64,000 nt of DNA. Origin: Methanobrevibacter ruminantium M1 (GTDB taxonomy: Archaea; Methanobacteriota; Methanobacteria; Methanobacteriales; Methanobacteriaceae). The notes under the pieces are model-generated. The model saw only the letters and a list, made by a program, of their open reading frames with translations. It was not told where the DNA came from and searched no databases. This document shows positions 17,177 through 26,803 of this stretch, one piece after another; within the stretch, counting starts at the first letter, position 1, and each line of letters begins with the position of its first letter. Position numbers and translations under genes: made by a program. The DNA lies in the NCBI RefSeq assembly GCF_000024185.1, contig NC_013790.1:620001-684000 (forward strand). The letters run 5' to 3'.

Positions 17177-18292
17177 CAAGATATCTTTCATGGCTTCTAT
17201 GAACTTTTTATCTTCCTCTAGGGTACAGATGCTAATTCTAAAGTAGTATTCATCGATTCCCTTAAAGGAAGTGCAGTCTCTTACAATCATTCCTCTTTTC
17301 ATAAATTCTCTTGTAAGTTCTGCTGCTGTGTATCCTGTATTGTGGATATCGATTAGCATAAAGTTTGAGTAGGATTTGAAGACTTTTACAGACTTCATCT
17401 TGTTTATTTCATTGTATAGGTATTCTCTGCTTTCAATTCCCTTTTTGATTGATTCTTCTATGTATTCTGTGTCTCTGATTGTAGCTAATGCAGCTACATA
17501 TGAAAGCTTTGTAAGTGAGAATACAGGCTTTATCCTGTGCATGTATTCAATGATTTCAGGGCTTGATATTCCATAGCCTATTCTCATTCCAGCAAGTCCC
17601 ATGACTTTAGACATTGTTCTTATGATGAATATATTGTCATACTCCTCAAGGAGATTTACATTGGTTCCCTCTGCATATTCAACATATGCCTCATCGATTA
17701 CTACTATTGCATCACAGACTCCTCCTCTGGACTTGTTTGTTTTCTCTAGGATTGGTCTGAATTCATCCTGTGTAATCAATGCGCCAGTTGGATTGTTTGG
17801 ACTGCATAGGAAAAGCATCTTTGTTTTTTCATTGATTGCATCAAGCACAGAGTCTAAATCTAATGTGTTAGTTTCAAGATTCCATTTTGCATAGTTAGGG
17901 ATAGCTCCGTAAGGCTTGAATAGAAATTCATAATACATATAAGAAGGCAGTGGCACTATGAATTCGTCTCCTTTTTCTATGAATGTCTTTGCAAGGGTGT
18001 CAAGGATTTCGTCTGCTCCGTCTCCTCCGATAATAATGTTTTCAGGCTTTACATTAGAGTATCTTGCAAATTCCTTTTTCAATAGCTCAACGTCAGATTC
18101 AGGGTATCTGTTGATGTTATTCAGTTCTTCCTTGATTGCTTCCAATGCTTTTGGGGATGGTCCCCATGGATTTTCATTGGATCCTAGCTTGATTATATCT
18201 TCCTTTTTAACTCCGAATTCCTGTGCTATCTCTTCTTTTGAACGGCCTGGAACATATGGATCTATTTCTTCTACTGCTTTACGGGCTTTCAT
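17168..18292 (-). CDS. hisC: Histidinol-phosphate aminotransferase
   Basis: A fold-type I, pyridoxal-phosphate aminotransferase that converts imidazole acetol phosphate to histidinol phosphate in histidine synthesis. The 374 residues are normal length. [10 protein letters not shown] near residue 38, CSPNNPTG at 163-170, [10 protein letters not shown] near 198 and the lysine that binds PLP in [15 protein letters not shown] (Lys229) all fit HisC. GAAGGTAAAAGC precedes the ATG. No other his genes are near, which is common in this lineage. An aromatic aminotransferase role cannot be excluded. Confidence 0.9.
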   Translation of the reverse strand: MKARKAVEEIDPYVPGRSKEEIAQEFGVKKEDIIKLGSNENPWGPSPKALEAIKEELNNINRYPESDVELLKKEFARYSNVKPENIIIGGDGADEILDTLAKTFIEKGDEFIVPLPSYMYYEFLFKPYGAIPNYAKWNLETNTLDLDSVLDAINEKTKMLFLCSPNNPTGALITQDEFRPILEKTNKSRGGVCDAIVVIDEAYVEYAEGTNVNLLEEYDNIFIIRTMSKVMGLAGMRIGYGISSPEIIEYMHRIKPVFSLTKLSYVAALATIRDTEYIEESIKKGIESREYLYNEINKMKSVKVFKSYSNFMLIDIHNTGYTAAELTREFMKRGMIVRDCTSFKGIDEYYFRISICTLEEDKKFIEAMKDILNE

Positions 18293-18615
18293 GCTTTTAC
18301 CTTCTATATTATGAAAATTAAAATAATTATTAATGAATGATTTAGTTAGTTAAAATTATACTATTATTAGTTTTATTTTAATAGCTATTAAATTTTAAGA
18401 TATTTTTAAAAAAATCAGTGGTTTTTTTATTAGTTTTAGCTATTTTTTAAAAAGAACAAGTTAGATAATGTTTTTTTATTATTTTGAAATAGTTTAAAAC
18501 TTTAAAAAAAGAAAAAAAATAATGAATATGAATGGTTATTTGTTTATCATATTCATTCTAAGATTGTTTTAGATGAATTTATTCATCTTATTTATTTTAA
18601 AATTGTTTTAGATGA
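18293..18615 (-). repeat. hisC upstream region and repeats at the carbonic anhydrase 3' end
   Basis: The left half is AT-rich upstream sequence of hisC. Near 18540-18640 the segments TTGTTTTAGATGA and TTATTCATC / CATATTCATT repeat, reaching into the last codons (Asp-Glu-Tyr-Asp-Glu) of the carbonic anhydrase-like gene. No gene is seen. Confidence 0.6.
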
Positions 18616-19092
18616 TTATTCATCATATTCATTAGCAAGTTCTACATAGTGCTTAGCATTCCAAGCGATATTGTCTCTTTGCTCTTGAGTGGTTTCCTTA
18701 ATGAGTTTTCCAGGAACTCCTAGAATAAGGCTATTTTCTGGAAACTCCTTATTTTCGCTTACTACTGCTCCAGCACCTACAATAGAGTTTTTGCCTATCT
18801 TGGCACCATTTAAAATAGTTGCATTCATTCCTATAAGAACATTGTCGCCAATTTCACAGCCATGAACAACAGCTCCATGTCCTACAGTAACGTTATCTCC
18901 TATCTTAAGGGTTAGATTTGCTGAAGTATGAAGGACACAGTTGTCTTGGACATTAGAGTTTTTTCCAATTCTTATTGGTCCGACATCTCCTCTTATGATT
19001 GCTCCATGCCAAATGGAACAGTTTTCATCTATTTCAACATCGCCGATTACTTGTGCACCAGGGAATATTTTTACGGGTTCTTTGAGTTTCAT
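18616..19092 (-). CDS. Gamma-class carbonic anhydrase family protein
   Basis: A left-handed beta-helix protein of 158 residues from the ATG at 19092. I chose it because GAGGAG lies just before, whereas the upstream GTG overlaps that ribosome site. Hexapeptide-type repeats fill the chain (IGDNVTVGHGAVVHGCEIGDNVLIG). Zinc-ligand positions His55, His72 and His77 match the H-17-H-5-H spacing of Cam-type carbonic anhydrases. Carbon dioxide hydration is plausible in a CO2-using methanogen, but many family members have no proven activity. It is next to the GlmU-like gene, another beta-helix protein. Confidence 0.85.
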   Translation of the reverse strand: MKLKEPVKIFPGAQVIGDVEIDENCSIWHGAIIRGDVGPIRIGKNSNVQDNCVLHTSANLTLKIGDNVTVGHGAVVHGCEIGDNVLIGMNATILNGAKIGKNSIVGAGAVVSENKEFPENSLILGVPGKLIKETTQEQRDNIAWNAKHYVELANEYDE

Positions 19093-19159
19093 AATACTCC
19101 TCACTTATTTTTTTTTATAAATTAATTGTTTATTTTTATTTAAATAAGCAATTATCTAA

Positions 19160-19222
19160 TTAATGAATAATTAGTGTTATATATTCAAGAATAAATGGTT
19201 TTAGTCATTAATGAATAATTAG
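19160..19222 (-). repeat. Duplicated ATTAATGAATAATTAG near the glmU 3' end
   Basis: ATTAATGAATAATTAG occurs at about 19161 and again at about 19207, with AAGTAATTA/AAGCAATTA variants beside them. This is the gap after the glmU-like stop. Confidence 0.6.
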
Positions 19223-19246
19223 TTAATAAGTAATTATTTTTTTTAG

Positions 19247-20566
19247 CTATTTATTCATATCCTCTTCAACTTCTTCTAAGCGGATTTGTCCATTTTCTTT
19301 CTTGTTTTGAATTATATGCTCCTGCTTAAGGAGAACTCTCATGTCTGATGGAAGATCGTCATATAATAAGACGCCAGAACCTATTGTAGCTCTTGTACCT
19401 ATGGTTACTCCAGGGGAAAGGCTTGAATTGATTCCAGTTTTAACTCCATCCCCAACAATTGCTCCTAGCTTACGTCTGCCTGTGTCTACTTTTTTATTTT
19501 TTATATTGAATTTTACGGTCTTATTGTCAAAACGCAAGTTTGCAATGTTGGTTCCAGCTGCAATATTACAGTTTGAGCCTAGGATAGAGTCTCCAACGTA
19601 GCTTAGGTGGCTTACATTGGTGTTTTCCATAATAATTGAGTTTTTGATTTCCACAGCGTTTCCAATATGGACATCGTCGCCGAAGTATGAGTTTCCACGG
19701 ATATATGAGTTAGGGCCTATGTCACAGTCCTTTCCTATGTATACAGGACCTTTAATGTAAACTCCAGAACGGATAAGGCTTCCCTCATCAAGGAATACCT
19801 CTCCATGTAAGGTGGCTCCTTCCTCTACGGTTCCTTTGATTTCTCCTTTGATATTGTTGAGGAGGGATTCGTTTATTTCAATAAGCTCCCATGGCTTTCC
19901 AATATCCATCCATTCCTTTTCGGTCTTATGGCCTTTTACAAATTTGCCATCTTCAATCTGTAGGGATAGGGAGTCTGTGATTTCATATTCTCCCCTTGGG
20001 GAGACTTTAGTTTTGTCTATCTTGTCGAAGATGTCTTTGTTAAAGATATATATTCCTGTGTTGACTAGATTGCTTGGAGCCTCTTCCTTTTTAGGCTTTT
20101 CCACAATGTTTGTGATTTTTTCTCCATCCAATTCAACAACACCGAATGCGCTTGGATCTTCCACTTCGGTTAATACCATTAATGTATCTGCGCCAGACTC
20201 TTCGTAGTCCTCTATGATTTCCCTGAGTATCTCCTCATCGAGGATGATGTCTCCGTTAAGTGTGATTAGGCTATCTTCTATGAAGTCTTTTCCGTAGCTA
20301 ATTGCATTTGCAGTTCCTTCTAATTTGGTTTGGGTTGCATAGCTTATGTTAACGCCGAATTTGCTTCCGTCATCAAAGTAATTTTTTACCATTTCTTCCT
20401 TATAGCCAACTATAAGAAGAATGTCTTTTACGCCACATTCACGTAATGCTTCTATGTTATATTGTATGATAGGTTTTCCAGCGACAGGGAGCATTGTTTT
20501 AGGTTTTGTAAGTGTTAATGGTCTCATACGAGTACCTTCCCCGGCGCTTAGTATTAATGCTTTCAC
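19247..20566 (-). CDS. glmU: Bifunctional sugar-1-phosphate nucleotidylyltransferase/acetyltransferase (GlmU-like)
   Basis: A 439-residue two-domain enzyme. Residues 1-230 form the nucleotidyltransferase domain, with LSAGEGTRMRPLTLTKPK at 6-23 and LNGDIIL near residue 103. From about residue 250 a hexapeptide beta-helix follows, as in acyltransferases (IGKDCDIGPNSYIRG, IGTRATIGSGVLL). The archaeal homologues make UDP-GlcNAc and/or dTDP-glucose from the sugar 1-phosphate. The start is GTG at 20566 with AGGAGGA upstream. With the phosphohexomutases here it would complete glucosamine-6-phosphate to UDP-GlcNAc, a pseudomurein precursor. Confidence 0.9.
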   Translation of the reverse strand: MKALILSAGEGTRMRPLTLTKPKTMLPVAGKPIIQYNIEALRECGVKDILLIVGYKEEMVKNYFDDGSKFGVNISYATQTKLEGTANAISYGKDFIEDSLITLNGDIILDEEILREIIEDYEESGADTLMVLTEVEDPSAFGVVELDGEKITNIVEKPKKEEAPSNLVNTGIYIFNKDIFDKIDKTKVSPRGEYEITDSLSLQIEDGKFVKGHKTEKEWMDIGKPWELIEINESLLNNIKGEIKGTVEEGATLHGEVFLDEGSLIRSGVYIKGPVYIGKDCDIGPNSYIRGNSYFGDDVHIGNAVEIKNSIIMENTNVSHLSYVGDSILGSNCNIAAGTNIANLRFDNKTVKFNIKNKKVDTGRRKLGAIVGDGVKTGINSSLSPGVTIGTRATIGSGVLLYDDLPSDMRVLLKQEHIIQNKKENGQIRLEEVEEDMNK

Positions 20567-20905
20567 CTATGATTCCTCCTTGAATAATTTTAATTAAATT
20601 TTCATTAAGTTACACAAATATTTAATTTCTTTTTCATTGACTTATGAAAATTTTATTTTAATTAAATTATTGACATTGTTTTAATATTACTTTCTATTCA
20701 TTTAAATAATTATTTAATTTTTTGAAATTTGTTTGTTATTTAGAGTATTGTTTGTAGGGCACTTAACTAATTTAAGTGGAGGTGGTGTTTTTATGTTTCT
20801 ATTAATATCTAGAGTTAAATGACATATTATTTATATTAGTTTTTACATAATAGAATATAATTAATTGATTTGATTAATTAAATTATTTAAGAAAAGGTGA
20901 TTATA
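20567..20905. other. Divergent region between glmU and rubredoxin
   Basis: 339 bases. It contains a strong Shine-Dalgarno-like GGAGGTGGTG at 20779-20788 followed by a nine-codon frame, listed separately, and the rubredoxin ribosome site AAGGTGATT. TTTATATTAG near 20830 is a possible box A for rubredoxin. No larger gene is present. Confidence 0.5.
20793..20822 (+). CDS. Possible nine-codon leader peptide
   Basis: ATG at 20793 is five bases after GGAGGTGGTG, one of the best ribosome sites in the window, and encodes MFLLISRVK then TGA. It lies 84 bases before the rubredoxin start. It may be a translated upstream frame or a chance combination; nothing supports a stable product. Confidence 0.25.
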   Translation: MFLLISRVK

Positions 20906-21067
20906 ATGGTAAAATATGTATGTATGCATTGTGAATATACTTGGGACTCTGAAACTGGTGATGAAACTTACAAAGTACCAGCAGGACCTATCGAAGACTT
21001 CCCAGATGACTGGGTATGCCCTCAATGTGCTGCAGGTATTGAAGGAATTATTACCGAAGAAGACTAG
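20906..21067 (+). CDS. Rubredoxin
   Basis: A 53-residue electron carrier. It has the two iron-binding pairs CMHC (near residue 6) and CPQC (near residue 39), a GD turn, and the family segment IEDFPDDWVCPQC. One Fe is held by four cysteines. AAGGTGATT precedes the ATG. In anaerobes rubredoxin hands electrons to rubrerythrin, flavodiiron protein or superoxide reductase; none is beside it here. The usual glycine after the first CxxC is replaced by Glu (CMHCEY), a small departure from classical rubredoxin. Confidence 0.92.
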   Translation: MVKYVCMHCEYTWDSETGDETYKVPAGPIEDFPDDWVCPQCAAGIEGIITEED

Positions 21068-21355
21068 GTTTTTTATAATTCTTTAAATCTTTTTTTATTT
21101 TTTCTTTTTCAATTACTTTTTTAACTTTTTTTCTTGCTATTTTTATTGTTTTCATTTAAACTGTTTATTTTAGCTACCTTTTTTTAATAATATTTTATTG
21201 GTGTTATTTTTTTAAAAAAAGAGTTTATGTTTTATAAAAAAAGGTTTTGCTTTTAAGTAATTAAAATAAGTTTTATCCGTGTTTAATGGTGGAAAAAAAG
21301 AAAGTAAGAGAATAATTAGATATTCTCTTTAGTTTGAATATATTGTCTGATTTGA

Positions 21356-22702
21356 CTAAATATTCTCTTTAATGATTTTGACACAAGTGTCTCTAATGAA
21401 TTCTGCTTTTTCTTGGGTTTTGGCTTCTAAAGTTACTCTGACATAGTCTTCAGTACCTGATGGCCTTACCAATACCCAACTGCCGTCTTCAAAGCTTAAT
21501 CTTATGCCGTCGATTGTATTGATTTCCTTAATGTCATCAAAGGCGTTTTTAAGGAGCTCTTCCATGTTTTCCATCACGGCTATCTTTTGCTCTTTTGAAC
21601 ATATGACCTTTTCCCTCATATGAGGATAGTCAGTGAATTGTGCTAGAAGCTCTGATAGCTTTCCTTCCTTTGAAACGATTTCTGCCATTCTAAGCCCTGA
21701 TAGGATTCCGTCTGGACACATGCAAAAGTCTTGGTGAAGCCAAGTTCCTGAAGGCTCTCCGCCGAAGCTTGCATTTTCTTCTATCATCACTTCAGCTACG
21801 TTTACGTCTCCTACCTTTGTTCTGAGGACCTTTCCTCCTACTTCTTCCATAGCCTCATCCATGCATAATCCTGCATCTACAGTTGTTACCACTGTTCCTC
21901 CGAATTTCTTGGATACAAGAGCAAGAAGCTTGTCAAAGTCTGAAACCTTACCGTTCTCATCGACGGTAATCATTCTGTCTGCATCACCGTCGTGAGCAAT
22001 TCCAAGGTCTGATTCGGTTGCTACAACCGCTTTCATAAGGCTTGAAAGGTTTGCTATATTTGGCTCTGGGTTTCTTCCAGGGAAGAATCCGTCAACCTGT
22101 GAGTTTAAGGTGATTACTTCACATCCTGCTTTTCTAAACAATACTGGGGAAAGTTCAGATCCTGCTCCGCATGCACAGTCGATGACCACTTTAAGACCTG
22201 GCTTGATGTCTACAATGTCTAAAAGATCATCTATATATTGCTTTTTAATCTCATCATTATGGCTTATTATTCCTATTTTGTCCCATTCAACCTTTCCGAA
22301 GTCTTCGTTGTAGTAGATTTCTTCTATCTTTTCTTCCTGTTCTGGTGTATAAGCCATTCCGTTTGCATTCCAGAGCTTGATTCCATTATACTCTGAAGGG
22401 TTGTGGGAGGCTGTAAGCATTATTCCAGCATCTGCACCTAGCTTAATGGTTGCATATCCTACAAGAGGTGTTGGAACCATAGCTATCTTGATTACATCGA
22501 CTCCATGCTCGATGAGTCCTGCAGTGATTGCCTGTTCAAGCATTCTGTTTGTAGTACGGGTGTCATAGCCGATAACTACCTTTCCAGTGTTATTTAAGTA
22601 TTTGGCTAATGATTTTCCTATTTTAAGTGCCAATTCAGAGGTGACTTCTGAACCTATCTTTCCTCTGATTCCAGAAGTTCCGAATAATTTTTTATTTGCC
22701 AT
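21356..22702 (-). CDS. glmM: Phosphohexomutase (phosphoglucosamine mutase-like), second copy
   Basis: A 448-residue enzyme from the ATG at 22702 (MANKKLFGTSGIRG), chosen because CGAGGTTATAAT precedes it and because the longer frame would run into apgM. Catalytic Ser99 lies in TASHNPSEYNG, the metal site is AHDGDADR, the sugar loop is GGEPSGT and the phosphate loop RPSGTEDYVRV. GGEPSGT and the start GTSGIRG are close to archaeal GlmM, so the reaction glucosamine-6-phosphate to glucosamine-1-phosphate is likely, feeding the GlmU-like enzyme. Only 22 bases separate it from apgM upstream, so the two are probably co-transcribed. Confidence 0.85.
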   Translation of the reverse strand: MANKKLFGTSGIRGKIGSEVTSELALKIGKSLAKYLNNTGKVVIGYDTRTTNRMLEQAITAGLIEHGVDVIKIAMVPTPLVGYATIKLGADAGIMLTASHNPSEYNGIKLWNANGMAYTPEQEEKIEEIYYNEDFGKVEWDKIGIISHNDEIKKQYIDDLLDIVDIKPGLKVVIDCACGAGSELSPVLFRKAGCEVITLNSQVDGFFPGRNPEPNIANLSSLMKAVVATESDLGIAHDGDADRMITVDENGKVSDFDKLLALVSKKFGGTVVTTVDAGLCMDEAMEEVGGKVLRTKVGDVNVAEVMIEENASFGGEPSGTWLHQDFCMCPDGILSGLRMAEIVSKEGKLSELLAQFTDYPHMREKVICSKEQKIAVMENMEELLKNAFDDIKEINTIDGIRLSFEDGSWVLVRPSGTEDYVRVTLEAKTQEKAEFIRDTCVKIIKENI

Positions 22703-22724
22703 ATTATAACCTCGATAATTTGAT

Positions 22725-23963
22725 TTAGGCTCCAAACTTATGTGCATAGCCCATTAGGTCAGTAAGAATGTTCATTACATCTGCTCCTCGGATTCTGCAC
22801 ATTCCTCCTTTAGCCACTGCATATTCATTGTATTCCTTTACATCGTCTACTCTCACTTCAGGGCCGTTGATTATTATAGGAACTGGGTCTCCTGAGTGGT
22901 TTTTAACTGAAATCGGTGTGGAATGATCTGCAGTTAGGAAAATATAAATGTCCTCTAGCTTTAAAAGTTCGCTCATTACAATCTCATCCACCTTTTCAAT
23001 GAATTCAAGCTTGTCTTTTGCATTTCCATCGTGACCTGCTTCGTCTGCTCCGTCAATGTTTACAAGGAAGAAGTCATGTTCTGAGTTGTTTACCTGATCT
23101 ACGATTGTATCTCTGATATTGTAAAGGTTGGTGTCCACTCCGCCGGTAACATCTTCCATTTCAATGATGTCCATTCCAGCAAAGCGTCCGATTCCCATGA
23201 TAAGCCCTGTTTCTGCAATGCATGCAGAATTGACTTCATATTTCTCGTTGATTGGCTCCACTTCAGGCACTTCTCCTGCACCACGAGGAATTATGATATT
23301 TGCTGGTGGAAGTCCTTCTTCAATTCTTTTAAGGTTTACTGGATGATCTTTAACCATTTCATAGGATTTGACCACTAATTTGTTAAGGATGTCTGCAGTT
23401 TTATCTGCTTCTGGGCTTCCGTCAAGGCCTTTTACTTCTTTTGGTTTGTTTCCTTCCACTTTAGGGTCTGCATCGCTTACCTCACCAGATAATCCTTCTC
23501 CTCTAAGGACTAGAACTGCCCTATGCCCAGTGGATTCCTTGAATATGATTTCAATGTCTTCGTAGCCTTCAATGACCATTGTGTTTAGGACGTCTACAAT
23601 GTCCTTTGTGCCTTCTCTGATTCTGCCTGCACGTCTGTCTGTGATTATTCCATCCTCATCTGAAGTTGAGAAATTACATCTGAATGCAATGTCTCCAGGT
23701 ATTACATCCACTCCGACTCCAGAGGCTTCAAATGGGCCTCTTCCAGTGTATACTTCGTAAGGGTCATATCCTAATAGGGATAAGTGTGCTGTGTCACTGC
23801 CTGGTATGATTCCAGGAGCTATTGAGTCCATTATTCCTGTTATTCCTCTTTCAGCCATTTTATCCATATTTGGAGTCTTTGCAGCTTGGAGTGTAGTTTG
23901 ATTGTTAAGTTCCTTTAAGGGACGGCCACCCAATCCGTCCATAACCAATATCATTCCTTTCAT
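22725..23963 (-). CDS. apgM: 2,3-bisphosphoglycerate-independent phosphoglycerate mutase, archaeal type
   Basis: ApgM interconverts 3- and 2-phosphoglycerate in glycolysis/gluconeogenesis. The 412-residue protein belongs to the alkaline phosphatase superfamily: [11 protein letters not shown] at 5-15 supplies the first metal aspartate, [12 protein letters not shown] follows with the catalytic-serine-region pattern, and the C-terminal metal ligands lie in [11 protein letters not shown] and LTADHSTP. Length is typical. The start is preceded by GATGGTGAAATC. The phosphohexomutase gene follows in the same direction. Confidence 0.95.
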   Translation of the reverse strand: MKGMILVMDGLGGRPLKELNNQTTLQAAKTPNMDKMAERGITGIMDSIAPGIIPGSDTAHLSLLGYDPYEVYTGRGPFEASGVGVDVIPGDIAFRCNFSTSDEDGIITDRRAGRIREGTKDIVDVLNTMVIEGYEDIEIIFKESTGHRAVLVLRGEGLSGEVSDADPKVEGNKPKEVKGLDGSPEADKTADILNKLVVKSYEMVKDHPVNLKRIEEGLPPANIIIPRGAGEVPEVEPINEKYEVNSACIAETGLIMGIGRFAGMDIIEMEDVTGGVDTNLYNIRDTIVDQVNNSEHDFFLVNIDGADEAGHDGNAKDKLEFIEKVDEIVMSELLKLEDIYIFLTADHSTPISVKNHSGDPVPIIINGPEVRVDDVKEYNEYAVAKGGMCRIRGADVMNILTDLMGYAHKFGA

Positions 23964-24361
23964 GATTTCACCATCTAAATTAAATTAAAAATCATTTATT
24001 AATTGTTTTTATATCATTAGTTTATGAAGTAATAATTTTACTAAATTAAATTACTATTAATAAATAATATGAATTTATATGTTTATAAAACTTGTTTTTA
24101 TTTGGTGATTTTTTATGTGTTTTCTTGGTGTTTTTGGATGAAGTTTGTGAAAAGGTTAATGATTTGATTTATATAAAAAGAGTAAAAAGGGGTTTTTTCA
24201 AGTTTAATTTAAAGTGTTTGAATTTTTAAAAGAAGAGTAAAAAGGGGTTTTTTCAAGTTTAATTTAAAGTGTTTGAATTTTTAAAAGAAGAGTAGAAAGT
24301 GTTTATTTGTTATAAATTAATTTAAAATGTTAAAAAAAGTAAAAAAAAGTTTAATAGGTAG
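23964..24361 (-). repeat. apgM upstream region and 55 bp tandem repeat at the DUF92 3' end
   Basis: Two exact 55 bp copies start at 24180 and 24235, each beginning GAGTAAAAAGGGGTTTTTTC, with a third partial copy at 24290. They lie beyond the stop of the minus-strand DUF92 gene. The left part (23964-24120) is the apgM promoter region. No gene is seen. Confidence 0.9.
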
Positions 24362-25060
24362 TTACATTACAGAAATAATACCTATTATTGCTCCAGAGAT
24401 GGTAGCAAGCAAGTTAACATGCTCATTGTTAATAAAGTTTCTTCTCTCTAGGACTGCTCCAAGGATACTGTCTATAAAGCAGCCTACGGTTCCAGAGATT
24501 ACAGAAATCTTAATTGCTATCAATGGATCTGGCATGATTCCAAGTAAAAATGAAGCGATTCCAATAATTCCTGCTCCTACAATCGCTGCTGATGTTCCTA
24601 AAATTGATATTGCCCCATCTGTGCCTGCAGGTACTTTCTTAAAGCTTGTAATCAAACGAGGCTCTTGAAGGACACCTATTTCACTGGCTAATGTGTCTGC
24701 TGTAGCTGTAGCTACTGCTCCGATAAATCCTCCAGCCAATGGCAGATAATAGCTTCCGAATGCAGCCATCAGGAAGGCCACCAATCCGTTAGAGATAACA
24801 TTCTTTGCAGTTCTGGTCTTTTCGTATTGTCCTATTTCCTTTTTGTATGGCTTTGAAAAGCGTGTGGCCATTATGCTTAATATGAAGAACAGTACGATTA
24901 AGATAAACCATGACACTCCTGCTGAGAAGATGATGGTTATTCCCATAAAAATCATTATTAGGGCACCTAGCATGTCTAGGCTTTTTCTTTTATAGCTTAT
25001 TGCTCCTAAAATAAAAAGAAGCACTACATATCCCCAATTTATCATTAAGGCTTCTTTCAT
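24362..25060 (-). CDS. DUF92 family integral membrane protein
   Basis: A 232-residue polytopic protein with about six hydrophobic segments. The signature GGFIGAVATATADTLASEIGVL (about residues 115-136), followed by VPAGTDGAISILGT, is the DUF92/TMEM19 pattern. The family is related to CTP-dependent prenol/phytol kinases such as VTE5/VTE6, so a lipid-phosphate role is possible but unproven here. The start is near AAGTGATTAT. Confidence 0.85.
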   Translation of the reverse strand: MKEALMINWGYVVLLFILGAISYKRKSLDMLGALIMIFMGITIIFSAGVSWFILIVLFFILSIMATRFSKPYKKEIGQYEKTRTAKNVISNGLVAFLMAAFGSYYLPLAGGFIGAVATATADTLASEIGVLQEPRLITSFKKVPAGTDGAISILGTSAAIVGAGIIGIASFLLGIMPDPLIAIKISVISGTVGCFIDSILGAVLERRNFINNEHVNLLATISGAIIGIISVM

Positions 25061-25472
25061 ATAATCACTTTTTTGAAATAGTTTTTTTAAACAATTAATA
25101 ATTGAATTAATTTTTATTAAATATTTATATAAAGTTATTTAAATATTTTATCTTATTTTATTGCTTTATTCAATTTATTCTTATGAAATATTGTCTTAAA
25201 AGTAGATTTTATTGCAATGTCATAAAATATGGTGGCTATTTCTCTTATTCTGAAAGGTTTAAAATATATCTTAAAAATAGAATATGTAATATGTGGTTTA
25301 TATTGTTTCAAAAAGTTTAAAATAAGTTTTATGAAAAAAGTAATGATTAATCATAATGTTATTTAAAAAGGTTTAAAATAAGTTTTATGAAAAATAAGTA
25401 ATGATTAATTATAATGTTATTTAAAAAGGTTTAAAATTAGATAAATAAAAAAAGAAAAAAATATTAGATTAT
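25061..25472 (-). repeat. Three ~56 bp repeats at the rps3ae 3' end
   Basis: Units containing GTTTAAAATAAGTTTTATGA and AGTAATGATTAAT(C/T)ATAAT begin near 25315, 25371 and 25429 (the last partial). They lie beyond the stop of the minus-strand rps3ae gene. The left part carries the DUF92 promoter. No gene is seen. Confidence 0.85.
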
Positions 25473-26051
25473 TTAATCTAATACTTTGCTTTTGATGATT
25501 TCTACTCTCTTTAAAGGATAGATTTTTTTAGCTTTGTGGTAAACTTCAGAAGCTAATCTACCGTTTACAGAGATTTCTACAAGTTCATCAAAGGTTTTTT
25601 CGCTAGCAACATTGCTAACTAATTCGGTAATGGTTTCTCTCATGTATTTTTGTTGGGAAGATTTAGCTCTTCTGGTGGTTACAGCTAATACATGGAGTTT
25701 TAATTTACGTTCATCTTGGGTGGTTACAATAACCGGAGCGTCGATTCTACTGGTTCCTCTTCTGATCATGCTTCTTACATAATCGGTAGTGGTCTTGTGT
25801 CCGGTAAATTTGGTGCTTGCAATGTCTCCTGCAACGTTGTCAACTTCAAATTGTAATTTGATGTATTGTTTGGAGAAGTCTCCGGTTAATTCTCTCATGG
25901 TTACTTCTACAGTTCTTCCGTATACAAGTTCTGGGTCTCTTGCAGGGGTGGTACCGATTTCCTTTTCTCCGAATGCTATAGGAGTTTTGATGGTGTACCA
26001 AGATTTTTCTTTCCAAGTGTCACGTACTCTACGTCTTTGTTTCTTTGCCAT
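25473..26051 (-). CDS. rps3ae: Ribosomal protein S3Ae (eS1)
   Basis: A small-subunit ribosomal protein found in archaea and eukaryotes. The 192-residue chain starts MAKKQRRRVRDTWKEKSWYTIKTP and contains the conserved KTTTDYVRSMIRRGTSRID segment and a basic C-terminal half ending YPLKRVEIIKSKVLD. The gene uses AAC, GGT and CGT-type codons more than its neighbours, as expected for high expression. GAGAGGAATGATATAA precedes the ATG. It stands alone as a ribosomal gene here. Confidence 0.96.
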   Translation of the reverse strand: MAKKQRRRVRDTWKEKSWYTIKTPIAFGEKEIGTTPARDPELVYGRTVEVTMRELTGDFSKQYIKLQFEVDNVAGDIASTKFTGHKTTTDYVRSMIRRGTSRIDAPVIVTTQDERKLKLHVLAVTTRRAKSSQQKYMRETITELVSNVASEKTFDELVEISVNGRLASEVYHKAKKIYPLKRVEIIKSKVLD

Positions 26052-26749
26052 TTATATCATTCCTCTCTTATTTTTTTGACGTAATTATCTTATAGAATAA
26101 TTAGTTGTTTTGTTTTTATAGTAAAACATAGCCACGGCTAATCTAGATTGAATTGATAGAAAATAGTGGGCTATGATTAAATTTATAATCCAAACTTAAT
26201 TTTAGTTTAGACAGTAAAAATATAATATTAAAAATCGCAGGTTATGGGCTAATGTCACTTAAGATATCTGAAGTGGCCTTTTGTTAAAAATAGATAGAAA
26301 ATAACTTATAAATTTTGATTATAAGTTCATATAGTTTTATAATCTATAGTTTGCCTGCTCTGGAATCAATCCATTGAATTTAAAATAATATCATAAAAGT
26401 TTTAAATAAGTTTAAAACCCGCCCATTAAGGTTATAGTTAGTTTTAATTTTCATAGTATTTAAATATTTTTAATATTTTAGTTTTTATTTTTGAAAATTT
26501 TAATTTTTTATAATCCTTTTAGGAATTTTTCTTTTTGATTAGGATATTATTTTTAAAATTTTCCTATCATTTTTGAAATAGTCTAAAGGTTTATATTTTA
26601 TAAGCAATATATGATTTTATAATTTCTTTTAGTTGCTTTAAAAAGATTTCTCTTATGGGAGATATTAATTGTTTTCGCTTAATAATTTATATCCTATGAA
26701 TGATATAAGTTCATAAAATTGCTTTTTATCGCCCCCTTGAAACTATAAT

Positions 26750-26759
26750 TTTAAATACT
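26750..26759 (+). promoter_or_regulatory. Probable TATA box of the amidotransferase gene
   Basis: TTTAAATACT lies 45 bases before the ATG at 26804, so transcription should start around 26779, inside the 16-nt palindrome that follows. Confidence 0.5.
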
Positions 26760-26767
26760 ATAAGGAA

Positions 26768-26783
26768 TATAACAATTGTTATA
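26768..26783 (+). promoter_or_regulatory. Perfect 16-nt palindrome at the expected transcription start
   Basis: TATAACAATTGTTATA is its own reverse complement. It sits between the TATA box and the GGAGG ribosome site, where a repressor would block initiation. The protein that binds it is unknown. Confidence 0.55.
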
Positions 26784-26803
26784 AAACTAATGGAGGTAAA
26801 AAT

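Larger units (their letters stand above)
26052..26803. other. 752-base non-coding region with several stem-loops
   Basis: Divergent gap between rps3ae and the amidotransferase. It holds more G+C patches than other gaps and several inverted repeats. CATAGCC near 26128 pairs with GGCTATG near 26170, AATCTAGATT is a perfect palindrome between them, CACTTAAGATATCTGAAGTG is at 26256-26275, and AACTTATAA/TTATAAGTT is at 26303-26327. GGCTAAT occurs twice. No open frame with a start and ribosome site is convincing. A structured RNA or multi-site control region is possible; it does not look like RNase P or SRP RNA. Confidence 0.5.

Noticed and set aside
26052-26803. RNase P or SRP RNA gene in the long gap
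   Set aside because: The conserved RNase P segments and the SRP helix 8 motifs are not present.
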